Assembly: GCF_024166365.1 (NCBI RefSeq)
Contig: NC_064820.1
Coordinates: 144,604,001 to 144,668,000, forward strand
Source: Elephas maximus indicus
Lineage: Eukaryota > Chordata > Mammalia > Proboscidea > Elephantidae
Reading direction: 5' to 3'
Length of the DNA: 64,000 bases
Below, piece after piece: positions 1 through 9,924 of the stretch. The first letter of the stretch is position 1; the number at the start of each line of letters is the position of its first letter. The notes under the pieces were generated by a model. The model worked only from the letters and a program-made list of their open reading frames with translations, did no database searches and was not told where the DNA came from. Made by a program: the position numbers and the translations under genes.

Positions 1-1344
1 ACAATGTAGAATGATATACCAGGCAAACAGTACCCATAAGAGAGATGGAGTATTTATATTACTATTAGACAAAATAGACTTTAAGACAGAAGTATTACTA
101 AACACTAAAAGGTACATTTGATCATGATTAAAGGGCTAATATATCAGGAAGCTAAATAATTATAATGCATTGCACTTAGGCACAAATTCCCCAGATACCT
201 GAAGCAAAAAGTATAGAACTGAAAGAAGAAATAGATAATTTCAACAATTATAGTTGGAGTTTTCAATACTCTATTGTCAATAGTTAACAGAACAACTGGG
301 CAGAAATTCACTAAGAATGTAGAAGACCTGAACAACACTCAGCCATATTACCTAATCGACATTTATAGAACACCCCACCTAACAACAGCAGAATATACAT
401 TCTTTTCAAGCGCACATGGGATATTCTCAAAAACAGATGATATTCTAGGCCAGGAGTTGGTAAAATACAGTCCAAGAGCCAGCTGCTTGATTTTGTGAAG
501 AAAGGCTTATTGGAACATGGCCGTACCTATTTGTTTATTTTATCAAATATCTTAATAAATAGCACCAATCATACACAAAGTTTTTCAGAAAATAGAAGAG
601 GGAATATTTACCACTCATTTATAAGGTCAGTATTGCTCTGATACCAAAGCCAGACAAAGACATCACAAAAATATAAAACTACAGACTAATATCTTTCAGA
701 TAACTAGATACAATTTTTTAACAAAATATTACCAGGTGGTTCCAGCAATATATTTAAAAAGAGCATACCATGATCAAGCAGGATTTATCCCAAGAATGCA
801 AAGTTGATTTCACATACAAGGAACCATTCATATAATACAGTATATTAATAAAGGACGAAATCATACAATCACCTCAAGAGAACCAGAAAAATCATTTGAC
901 AAAATGTAACACCCATGCATAATAAAAACTCTCAAAAAACTAAGAATAGAAGTAAACTTTCTCAACTTGATAAAGATCATCTACAAAAAAAAAAAAAAAA
1001 ACAACACTTCTGTTAACATCATTCTTAGTGGTGATAGGCTGAATGCTTTCCTCATAAGACCGGGGAACAAGGCACCACTTTTATTTAACATTGTACTGGA
1101 GATTTCAACCAGAGCAATAAGGCAAGAAAAATAAACTAGAGGCATACAGATTGGAAAGGAAGAAGTAAAACTTTAATTATAGATGATACGATTCTGTATA
1201 TAGAAAATCCTAGTGAATACACCCCCACACATACAAAATACTATTCAGCTGGAATTAATAAATTTGCAACATTGCAAGATATAAGCTCAATATGTAAAAA
1301 TTAGTTGTATTTCTATATATATATATATTTTTTCTATATATTAG
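1..1344 (+). repeat. old L1 LINE, ORF2 endonuclease-to-RT remnant
   Basis: Heavily decayed L1 ORF2 in sense orientation. The endonuclease part around 230-430 still reads DLNNTQPYYLIDIYRTPHLT-like sequence, and the region 640-1130 retains degraded RT phrases. Internal deletions and many stops are present. It is the host element for the LTR at 1345-1846 and the ERV at 1931. It carries a TA-rich tract at 1310-1335. Confidence 0.8.
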
Positions 1345-1846
1345 TGTCATGGATTGAATTGCGTCCCCCAAAAATATCTGTCAGCTTAGCTGGGCCATGA
1401 GTCCCAGTATCCTGTGACTGTCCACCATTTTATGTGATTTTCCTATATGTTGTAAATCCTATCACTATGATATAATAAGATGGATTAGCAGCAGTTATAT
1501 TGATGAGGCCTATAAGATTAGGTAGTGTCTTAAACCAATCTCTTTCAAGATATAAAAGAGAGAAGTGAGCAGAGATACATGAGGACTTCATACCACCCAG
1601 AAAGTGGTGCTGGGAGCAAAGCGTGTCTTTTGGACCTGAGGTTCCTGCACTGAGATGCTCCCAGACCAAGGGAAGACTGATGACAAGGAGCTTTCTCCAA
1701 AGCCAACAGAGAGAGAAAGCCTTCTCTGGAGCCAGTGCCCTGAATTCGGACTTCTAGCCTACTGGACTGTGAGAGAATAAATTTCTCTTTGTTAAAGCCA
1801 TCCACTTGCGGTATTTCTGTTACAGCAGCACTAGATGACTAAGACA
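1345..1846 (+). repeat. solo LTR, MaLR type (502 bp)
   Basis: Begins TGTCATGGATTGAATTG and ends GACTAAGACA, so it has TG...CA ends. It carries the typical MaLR 3' part (gagaataaatttctctttgttaaag, then the ctgttacagcagcactag segment). Flanking pentamers are attag and actag, a likely 5-bp target duplication with one change. A reverse copy of the same family is at 60757-61267, next to recognisable MaLR internal sequence, which supports the assignment. Confidence 0.8.
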
Positions 1847-1851
1847 ACTAG

Positions 1852-1930
1852 CACATAACAATCAAAAAATGAAATTAGGAAACCAATTTCAATCAAAATA
1901 GTATTAAAAAGGGGATAAGATACTTAGAAA
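1852..1930 (+). repeat. old L1 LINE, middle segment
   Basis: Short ORF2 piece (aaccaatttcaatcaaaat to the gatacttagaaa segment) lying between the solo LTR and the ERV. It continues the L1 of 1-1344 and resumes at 7079. Confidence 0.65.
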
Positions 1931-2320
1931 TGAGGTGGGAAGCCACCCCATGGCAGCTGGGCAGAGTTAAGCCACCATTTCCCCTCTGTCATGGCCCTAG
2001 TGTTACTGCCCCGACCCTATGACATCAGCATCATTACAGAAGCTGTCCACCAATCCTAATGGACCATGCTCTGAACACGCCCATATTCTGTTTCTTCCCC
2101 ATGTATAAATCCCTGTGCCTGCCAATCACAGAGCCATCTTGGCGACGCAAGTCACGGTGAGCTGCTTTACTTGGCCAACCAAATGAAGTTTTTCTTCTTT
2201 TGCTTTCACCTGACTCGTACCTTAGTGTTGTGCTGAGCAAGACCATATTTTTGCAAGCCATTCAGGAGCTCTGCTCCATGTTTTGGGCATGCGGGTCCCG
2301 ACCCGTCAAGGACCTCAGCA
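1931..2320 (+). repeat. 5' LTR of the class I ERV
   Basis: Matches the 3' LTR through the segments agccaccatttcccctc, gacatcagcatcattacag, ccaccaatcctaatggacca and ctgtgcctgccaatcaca. A TATA-like box (tataaat) is at about 2104. The left edge is placed at the TG after the L1 break. The right edge is approximate because the 3' LTR copy is truncated. Confidence 0.75.
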
Positions 2321-2640
2321 GCCAGCAACAGAATCATTTGTTTTGTCTGGGCGCCTCTTTGGACTCTGGGCAGACTTACTCTGAACCCAACAGTGATGCC
2401 AGAAAGCAAGTGAAGTAATCTGAAGTAATCAGGTAAGCTTTATTTCTGGCGGATTCAAATCCTGGCATGCCTGTAAGGTGGTCTGTGGTAGACAGGACTA
2501 AATCCCTGCCATCTGGTGGGCATTCCTCTGAGTTGAGGGAATGCCCTTCTGGTGGGTGCCCCTCTGGGTTGAGGGGAGTTCCTTCTGTCTGAGTGCATCT
2601 GGAACCGGTGTTCTTTGTGCGAGTGTGTAGGAGTAAGAAC
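2321..2640 (+). other. ERV leader region
   Basis: Non-coding stretch between 5' LTR and the gag start. It holds a short imperfect repeat of the type gagttgagggaatgccc / gggttgaggggagttcc (about 2530-2585). A primer-binding site could not be assigned with confidence. Confidence 0.5.
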
Positions 2641-2830
2641 ATGGGTAAAGCTAAAAGCATTTCAGAGTGTTCACCCTTAGGGCGTATTTTAAAGAATTGG
2701 GGTAAATTGGCTCTGATCCTATGAAAAAGAAGAAATTAATTTTCTCATGTAATACTGCCTGGTCCCAGTATTGTTTAGGGGACCAAGAAAGGTTGTGTTC
2801 CACTCTGCAAAATCAGGGACAAGAAACAAT
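2641..2830 (+). pseudogene. gag: gag matrix N-terminal remnant (ERV)
   Basis: An ATG at 2641 opens a matrix-like start containing SPLGRILKNWGK, ended by TGA at 2722. The overlapping frame from 2721 continues with a KKKLIFSCNTAW segment, which belongs to the same matrix region. One frame change therefore separates the two pieces. Capsid, nucleocapsid and protease are absent, and the second frame runs straight into pol. Confidence 0.75.
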
Positions 2831-3804
2831 CCGTTTTCCTTGCCAAGCCACGATGGCAAAGATTAACCTGGTACTGTGGGCCACTCAAAGACCAGGCAGG
2901 GCACACAGTGTAGACCTACTAAAGGTTGAGCTACTGCCAGGAATAATCCCGCCTAGGCTAAAACAATACCCGATAGAACAAGAGGCTTGGTTGGTAGTAC
3001 GGCCTTTAATACAGAGATACTTAGAATTTGGACTGCTAAGACCCTGCCGATCTGCCTTTACCACTTCCATCCTGCCTGTGAAGAAGAAAGACAGCGCCTG
3101 TCGATTAGTCCAAGATCTGTGTGTCATCAACCAGGTAACAGTAATGATACACCTTACCATGGCTAATCCTTATATCCTGCTCTTAACACTATTACCTGCT
3201 TGGAAATTTTTCTTGGTCTTAGATTTGAAGGATGCTTTCTTCTGTGTGCCCTTGCATTCCAGTAGCCAAGAGATTTTTGCCTTTGAACGGCAAGACCCAC
3301 ACACTAGACAAAAACAAAAATATTGCTGGCAGGTTCTGCCTCAGGGCTTTAAAAACAGCCCCACTCTTTGGAACCATCCTGGCCTGACAGTTCCAAAGGC
3401 TGACACTGATCGATGGTACCCTGTTGCAGTATGTAGACAACTTAATGATTGCCAGCTCTGTTGAGTTCAGCTGTGCAGAGAACACTGTGACTGTGTTAAA
3501 CTTTTTGGCAGAGGCCGGGTATAGGGTGTCGAAAGAAAAGGCCCAAGTGGTCCAGCAGAAGGTCACTTATTTGAGGTTTATCATCAGTGAGGGAGAGCGG
3601 GAGCTCCATTCAGACAGGAAAGAAGCTATGTGTACAATAGCACCCCCAGAGAACCAGAAACTGCTCTCAGGGTTCTTGGGGATGGCAGGCTTCCACAGGA
3701 TATGGATCCCTAATTCTGGACGTACCAAGCCCTGCTATGCCCTCCTAGAAGGAAAAGAGACAGACTCATTTCTTTGGACCAAACAAGAACAAAACTGCAT
3801 TTGA
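2831..3804 (+). pseudogene. pol: pol reverse transcriptase remnant (ERV)
   Basis: The frame ending at 3464 contains RT motifs in order: YPIEQEAW, LLRPCRSAF, ILPVKKK, motif A with FLVLDLKDAFFCVPL, and LPQGFKNSPTLW. The next frame (from about 3424) carries the active-site box as YVDN, where the second catalytic aspartate is replaced, then the thumb region (YLRFIISEG, LGMAGFHRIWIPN). A frame change lies near 3400-3430. The enzyme is inactive on this evidence. Confidence 0.88.
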
Positions 3805-4750
3805 GTGGGTTAAAAAGGCCCTTAGTAGAGGCCCCAGCATTAGGACTCCTGGTCTTACATAAACCTTTTGATATTTTTGTGCACGAACATCAGTTAATAG
3901 CTGCAGGGGTCCTCACCCAAAATTTGGGCTCCTGGAGGCAACCAGGAGCTTACTTCTCCAAGACTATGGACCCAGTCACCCGTGGGTGGCCAAAGGACCT
4001 TGAAGCAGTAGCAGCCACTGTACAGATCCTGAAGGCAGCTGAAAAGCTAACCTTGGGCCAAACTATTCGAGTTCATGCCCTTCATTTGGTACTCACTATA
4101 CTGGAACAGAGGGAGAGTCATTGGCCATCCCAGACTTGAATAACTCAATACCAGGCCAAACTGGTCCGATCTGCTGTTGCTCTAAATCCAGCCACCCTTC
4201 TTCCCGCTCTGCCCCTGGGAGACCCCATCCACCATGACTGTGTCCAGACGGTGGACCCGGTCTATGCCAGCTGCCCAGACCTAAAAGATCAACCTCTAGT
4301 GGACACTGACTTAGAGATCTTCATGGACGAGAGTAGCTTCGTAGAGGGTGGCCAACTGAGGGCATGCTATGAAATTGTCAGCCGCATCGAGGTCCTTGAA
4401 GCAGATGTTCTCCCCAACAGAACCTGGCCCAAAGGGTCGAGGTAGTTGTGATGATCCAGGCTTTGCAGCTGGCGAAGTCCAAGTGAGTGACCATTTACAT
4501 GGACTTGAAGTATATATTTGCAGTTTTACATGTGCATGGTGCTTTGTGGAAGCAGAGGGGCTTTTGAATTTGGCTAGTAATTAAATCAAACACTGCCAAC
4601 GGATTTTACAACTTCTTGAGGCAGTGTTATTCCCCCCAACTCTGGCTGTGGTACACTGCAAAGGACATCAGCAGGGAGATACAGCAGTGGCCAAGGGCAA
4701 CCGAAGGACTGACTTAGAGGCCAAGCGAGCAGCAAGAACAGTGACCCCAG
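3774..4750 (+). pseudogene. pol: pol connection and RNase H remnant (ERV)
   Basis: The connection region is readable (YFSKTMDPVTRGWP, then LEAVAATVQILKAAEKL). After a stop at 4137 the RNase H part follows in pieces: LEIFMDESSFVEGG, then after further stops AVVHCKGHQQGDTAVAKGN and DLEAKRAA. At least three interruptions are visible. Confidence 0.82.
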
Positions 4751-4756
4751 TGATAG

Positions 4757-6170
4757 TTGCTGCCCTATTTTCCACACCCTATCTTGCCACAAGCCACGGA
4801 AGACCCTGGTTACAGTGAAAAAGACCTTTATGTGGTCTATCAGTGGCAGCTCCAGAAAAAGGATAAGTGGTTCTGCACAGGGGATGGAAGGCTATTCATC
4901 CCACAACACAGGAACCCTGGCATCCTAAAGCACCAACACGAGGCCACCCACTACAGGTGGGAAGCAATGTATGATTGGGTAAAGAAACACTTTGTCAGCC
5001 AGAATTTGCAGGCTATTATCAGAGACATTATTAGACAGCATGCCACCTGTCAGAAAAACAATCCCAAAACCTTGTCTGCAGCTCCAGAGGGGACCCAGTA
5101 CTGAGGATATGTTCCAGGAGAAGATTGGCAGATAGATTTCATCAAGATGCTCTGGGCTTTAGGTAATTACAGGTATCTGCTGGTGTTTCTAGACACCTTT
5201 TCCAGTTGGTCCAATTTGGCCACAGAAGTTGCCAAAAAGACTGCTGGAAGACATCATCCTCAGGTTTGGCCTTCCCCAAACCATCAGGAGTGACAGCGAA
5301 CACAATTTACTGCTCCGGTCACACAACTTGTAGCCCGACAGTTGGGGATTAAGTGGTGCCTTCACAGTGCATGGAGATCCCAATCCAGTGGAAAAGTAGA
5401 AAGAATGAACCAGACTATTAAAACCCACCTGACCAGACTTTGCCAGGAGACCAAATTTACTTGGCTCTGTTCAGGATTAGAGTTGCACCTTGAACCAAAC
5501 ATAAGGTAAGTCCCTCTGAGCTTATGTACAGGTGTCCCCTCCTTTGTAACTTTTAAGGGGGCTTAAATACTTGTGGCGTAGTAGTGAAGAGCTACAGCTT
5601 CTAACCAAAACACCGGCAGTTCAAATTCACCAGATGCTCCTTGGAAACAGTATGGGGCAGTTCTACTCTGTCCTGTAGGGTTTCTATGAGGCAGAATCGA
5701 CTCGACGGCAACGGGTTTGGTTTTTTTTTTTTTTAATAGTTTGGATCCTGTAAACACTCTGGAGGCTGAGAACATGCATGAGCAAGGCCAGCTCGCTATT
5801 AAACAATATTTGTATTCTGTGGCAGGGGTGCTTGACTCTTTTCACAGGCATGTGACGTGGCAGATTCTTCCACAACCTCAAGTCCCTCTCCACATTTTGA
5901 AGCCTGGTAGTTGGATATAGGTCAAGACCTGGAACGCTCCAGACCTGGCAGAAAAATGGAAGGGACCTTTTGAGATGCTGATGTCAACCCTTACTGCAGT
6001 CAAGATCGCAGGAAAGGGAGCATGGATAGATCTACCACTCTTGCATCAAACCACTCCTACTCCCAATATTGACCAACAAACCCTGCAAAATGGTAAGAAT
6101 TGGCAAGACAGTGATAATTGGGAGACTCAGCCTCTAGAGAGTTTAAAGCGGTTGCTTAAGAAGAAATAGG
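4757..6170 (+). pseudogene. pol: pol integrase remnant, split by a SINE (ERV)
   Basis: The zinc-binding N-terminal part is readable around 4920-5070 (LKHQHEATHYRW ... RQHATCQKNNP). The first cysteine of the C-x2-C pair appears replaced by histidine. The core follows (DWQIDFIKML near 5126) with stops and a frameshift before [11 protein letters not shown] near 5420. The SINE at 5569-5734 interrupts it. The C-terminal part resumes as WNAPDLAEKWKGPFEML near 5930. The frame ends at 6167-6169. Confidence 0.82.
5569..5734 (+). repeat. AfroSINE-type SINE in ERV integrase
   Basis: tRNA-like head with box B-like ggcagttcaaattc, body gcagttctactctgtcc, tail gaatcgactcgacggcaacg then gtttggttttt. It splits the integrase remnant. 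Confidence 0.9.
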
Positions 6171-6216
6171 CAACATAGACAATTGTGCCAGTCGACTCTC
6201 ATCCCCTGGTGGCTGT

Positions 6217-6573
6217 GTGGGTTGTTTTAGCCTTATTGGCAGTCATTTTCTGGTTTTGCATGACCTGGTGCTTGTTTCTTGCTGGGCTCAACAACTGACT
6301 GCCAACAACCAAGGCCCAACTTCACAGGATATCTGGAATACAGTAAAGGCTGCAATCCCAGACTTAACATGGTTTCTTCCCCTTCTAGGACCTTTGATCA
6401 CAGTTGTCCTGCTGCTTGTATTTGGGCCTTGTTTATTTAACCTTTTAGTAAAGTTTGTGTCTTCCAGACTCCAGAAGTTCCATCTGCAGATGATGTTACA
6501 ACATGGATATCACCCCATCTCCCCTGAACTGGTTACAGTCAGAGCCTATCCAGTTCTTTGCCAGTGCCCCTAG
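6217..6573 (+). pseudogene. env: env transmembrane C-terminal remnant (ERV)
   Basis: A 118-codon open frame holds the end of a class I transmembrane protein: a stretch reading DLTWFLPLLGPLITVVLLLV (membrane anchor), then FGPCLFNLLVKFVSSRLQ and a short cytoplasmic tail. Surface subunit, cleavage site, fusion peptide and heptads are absent, so it is not a functional envelope. Confidence 0.8.
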
Positions 6574-6657
6574 CCAGCATGAAGTAGTTACAGAAGAATG
6601 ACCCCTGGCCCATGTTCCCATCTGGCTCAGAATTTGGACTTTATCCTGACCAAATCC

Positions 6658-6676
6658 TGAAAAGAAAAGGGAAGAG
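6658..6676 (+). other. polypurine tract of the ERV
   Basis: Purine run (gaaaagaaaagggaagag) immediately before the 3' LTR start TG at about 6676, as expected for plus-strand priming. Confidence 0.7.
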
Positions 6677-7078
6677 TGAGTCAGGAAGCCACCATTTCCC
6701 CTCCATCATGGCCCCAAGTGCGACTACACAGGATGTCAGCATCATTACAGGAGCTTTCCACCAATCCTGATGGACCACACCCCTGAACACACCCTGAACA
6801 CCCCCTGAAGAAGAGCCTGCCCCTGTTCTTTTTCCTCCCCATATATAAACCCCTGTGCCTGAAACTCTGGTGGTGTAGTGGCTGCTAACCAAAAGGTTGG
6901 CAGTTCAAATCAACCGGATGCTTCTTAGAAAACCTATGAGGCAGTTCTATCCTGCCCTCTAGGATCACTGTTAGTTGGAGTGGACTCAATGGCAGCAGTT
7001 GGTTGGTTGCTTGGTGCCTGCCAATCACAAAGCCATCTTGGTGATGCAAGTCCCGGTGAGCTCCTTTGCTTGGCTGAG
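6676..7078 (+). repeat. 3' LTR of the class I ERV, split by a SINE
   Basis: Aligns to the 5' LTR from the agccaccatttcccctc segment through the TATA region (atataaac at about 6843), then is broken by the SINE at 6862-7013 and resumes with ccaatcacaaagccatcttg. It contains an extra short duplication (ctgaacacaccctgaacacc). The right edge is truncated compared with the 5' copy. Confidence 0.78.
6862..7013 (+). repeat. AfroSINE-type SINE in the 3' LTR
   Basis: Diverged short-type copy. The 7-bp duplication gtgcctg flanks it at 6855-6861 and 7014-7020, and the LTR sequence closes up perfectly without it. Confidence 0.9.
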
Positions 7079-7322
7079 TGAGACCTGGAGGTCTGGTAGT
7101 AGCAGTACTATAATTAAAGTACAATACCTGAACACTAATTCTGCAGAGCATTGCTGAGAGAAATTAAAAAAAAATCTCAGTAAATGGTGAGACATTTCAA
7201 TGTTTTAAAAATGGATTGTGAGATGATTATACAACTCCATTAATTTAATAAAAATCACTGAGCTGTGCGCTTACAATGGGTAAATTTTATGTATATTATA
7301 TTTCAATAAAGCGTATTTTTTA
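7079..7322 (+). repeat. old L1 LINE, ORF2 end and 3' tail
   Basis: Resumes the L1 interrupted by the ERV (gagcattgctgagagaaatt near 7146) and ends with the L1M-like 3' tail aatgggtaaattttatg ... caataaag. Confidence 0.75.
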
Positions 7323-7671
7323 ATGGTCTTTCTAGGTACAGGTGCTGGGATACATTTCTTTCAGAAAGTCATATTTTATAATTGCAGCTTTAAAATAAAA
7401 AAAAACAAAGTAAATGTGAGGGTTTATTCAAACCAAGATCATTGGATATCCCTTATTCCAGTCTCTAAAAGGCTAAATATTCATCACCATAGTCTTTAGA
7501 TAAAAACCTTCAGGGATACAGCTATTTCATTGCAGCCACAGTTTTTAAAAAGTTGGATTTTGTGTTTTGTTAATGTTATTTGTTAAAACTACTATGCATT
7601 ATGTTGTTTACCACCAGAAGGAGAAAACAGGGTGTTGTTGAGCAAAATGAAGTCAAAAGCTGTGGATCTAT
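7323..7671. other. unannotated intergenic sequence
   Basis: AT-rich, apparently unique sequence. I see no gene or recognisable repeat. Confidence 0.5.
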
Positions 7672-7840
7672 TTAAAAACAAAAAACTCGTTACTGTCAAG
7701 TCAATTCCAACTCATAGCAACCCTATAGGACAGAGTAGAACTGCACCATAGGGTTTTCAAGGAGCAGCTGGCAGATTCGAACTGCTGACCTTTTCGGTAG
7801 CACCCAGGCTCTTAACCACGGTGCCACCAGGGCTGGCAAT
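7672..7840 (-). repeat. AfroSINE-type SINE
   Basis: Reverse copy with gtcaagtcaattccaactca, ccctataggacagagtagaa and ggtgccaccagggct. Confidence 0.9.
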
Positions 7841-8306
7841 AGAGCAGTTATATTGAAGAGATTTTTCTCCGTTGGATGGAAGTTGGCAATTAGCAGATTT
7901 TCCCCAGCAAGGGACCGTTTAATATCGCTGGTCTTCTTAGTGTGAAAAATTCACACACTACATAATTCCCCTATTAAATACCCTTCTCTTAGGTGGGGAA
8001 GTTTCCTGTGAAGCAGCATCTGTCACGTTAGTTAATTTCATTATTTTTAAAGGAACAGAATTTTTTTCTTAATTGCGGCTCCTTTGGGGGAGTGAAGTTT
8101 GACATTAATCTCTGTGATTTTAATCTTATTTTGTTCTTAGAAGAGAAATAATAAAACAATTTTTATTTGGTATGTCTTGACAGTCAGTCTTTGAAGTGCA
8201 AAGAATTTCAGGGGAAATTTTGAAGTGGTCTTCAGTTTGTGTGCCCGTCATCTTTGAAAGGTCTTTAATGCCCTGCAATGGTCTTCATGCACGGACAACA
8301 ATAATC
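7841..8306. other. unannotated intergenic sequence
   Basis: No gene or clear repeat seen. Confidence 0.5.
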
Positions 8307-8443
8307 CGAAACCAAACCCACTGCCATTGAGTCTATGCCAACTCAATGACCGTATAGGACAGAGTAGAACTGCCCCGTTTGGTTTCCAAGGAGTGGCTAG
8401 TGGATTCAGACTGCCGACACTTTGATCAGCAGCCGAACCACCA
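8307..8443 (-). repeat. AfroSINE-type SINE, diverged
   Basis: Reverse copy starting at ccaaacccactgccattgag. The head is truncated near gccgaaccaccag. Confidence 0.85.
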
Positions 8444-8620
8444 GGTATCTGAATAAATACTCAGGATTCAACCCATGTTCTAACTTCTGGACACTGCAGT
8501 GGGACACTGCAGCAACTAATTCTAAGACCATCTTGGTATTTTGCCTGGAATACTTACTAGTAGCAAGTGACCAGGTGAACAGACCTTTTATAATAGCAAC
8601 TTTCTCAGAGAGGAGAGTGG

Positions 8621-9073
8621 CAGCTGTTGTTTTTGTTGTTAGGTGCTGTTGAGTCGGTTCTGATTCATAGTGACCCTGTGTACAAAAGAACGAAACACTG
8701 CCCAGTCTGTGCCATCCTCACAATGGTTGTTCTGCTTGCACTCATTGTTGCAGCCACTGTATCAATCCGTCTCGTTGAGGGTCTTCCTCTTTTTTGCTGA
8801 CCCACTACTTTACCAAGCATGATGTCTTTCTCCAGGGTCTGATCCCTCCTGATAATATGTCCAAAGTATGTGAGACGAAGCCTCGCCATCCTTGCTTCTA
8901 AGGAGTATTCTGGCTTTACCTCTTCCAAGACAGATTCCTTTGCTCTTTTGGCAGTCCATGGTATATTCAATATTCTTCGCCAACAGCACAATTCAAAGGC
9001 ATCAATTCTTCTTCAGTCTTCCTTAGTCATCGTCTGGCTTTTGCATGCACATGAGGCAACTGAAAACGGCTAG
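8621..9073 (-). mobile_element. RTE LINE, 3' end fragment
   Basis: Reverse-strand 3' end of an RTE (BovB-like) LINE. The frame at 8665-8991 reads ARMARLRLTYFGHIIRRDQT and GRPSTRRIDTVAATMS, the C-terminal part of the RTE polyprotein. The tail on the + strand is gttgttaggtgctgttgagt. 5'-truncated. Confidence 0.88.
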
Positions 9074-9139
9074 TGCTGCCAAATGGCAAAAGGATCCCTG
9101 GGTCAGAGGTCTTTAGCATTACGAACAGAATGGAAGCTA

Positions 9140-9230
9140 TTTAGTTCAAACCGGTCATTTTACAGAAGACAAAACTGAAACTCAGGAAGTTGAATGGACT
9201 TACCAAGGTGTAGCAGAAACTCATAGTTCC
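9140..9230 (+). repeat. MIR-like fragment
   Basis: tcattttacagaagacaaaactgaaactcagg followed by ttgaatggacttaccaaggt matches the MIR core pattern. Confidence 0.5.
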
Positions 9231-9450
9231 CTACCCAATATCTGTCTCCTCTTCTTCCTTACTGACAGAACCGTGATTTTATTTAGGGTGGTAATGTTCC
9301 CAGAATAAAATAATTGCCTCTCCAGCCTTCCTCAAAGCTAGGGGTTGACATATGACCCAGTTCTCACAAAGGAGATACAAGTGGAGGTCAATGGATTGAG
9401 GTTTTGGGGAAAGCTTTTATAAGGGAAAAAACTTAGTCTCTATGCCCCTT

Positions 9451-9655
9451 TGAAGGAGCCTTGATGGTGCAGTGGTTAAGTGCTTGGCTGCTAACTGACA
9501 GGTCAGCAGTTTGAACCCACCAGTTGCTCAATGCGAGAAAGGACCTGGTTATCTGCTCCCTTAAAGATTACAGCCTAAGAAACCCTATGGGGCGGTTCTA
9601 CTCAGTTCATAGGGTCACTATGAGTTGGTATCGGCTTGATGACACACAACAACAA
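9451..9655 (+). repeat. AfroSINE-type SINE, long subtype with AAC tail
   Basis: Carries about 40 extra bases (gagaaaggacctggttatct to the agattacagcct segment) between head and body. It ends in (AAC)n like the RTE LINE rather than in gtttggttt. Confidence 0.88.
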
Positions 9656-9924
9656 CATGCCCCTTTGTATCTCTCTACCTTCACTCTTCCTCTTGCTTGT
9701 AATGCAGACATAAGATTAGTTGAGGTTCCCTTCCAGTTCTAACGCTACAATTTTTATCATTTGCCAGAACACATTCCGGTTATGAAAAACTTTCACTTTT
9801 AGAGAAATATCTCTCTCTAGTAATCTGGCAAATATTGCTAATGTTAGGGAGGAATCCATTCATGGGTGCAATAGACCTTATTTGAATTCTACTAGTTTTT
9901 TTTTTCTAAAATTTTGCTTAAGAT

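Larger units (their letters stand above)
1931..7078 (+). mobile_element. class I (gamma-like) endogenous retrovirus, decayed provirus
   Basis: About 5.1 kb in order: 5' LTR, leader, gag matrix remnant, pol (RT, RNase H, integrase), env transmembrane end, polypurine tract, 3' LTR. The pol phrases are of gammaretrovirus-like class I type. Most of gag, protease and env surface sequence is missing, and pol is cut by stops and frameshifts. Two SINEs have inserted later (5569-5734 and 6862-7013). It sits inside an old L1, since L1 ORF2 resumes on the far side. It cannot encode a functional virus. Confidence 0.9.

Noticed and set aside
5569-5660. tRNA-like sequence with box A and box B patterns
   Set aside because: It is the head of a SINE with full body and tail; not a functional tRNA gene.
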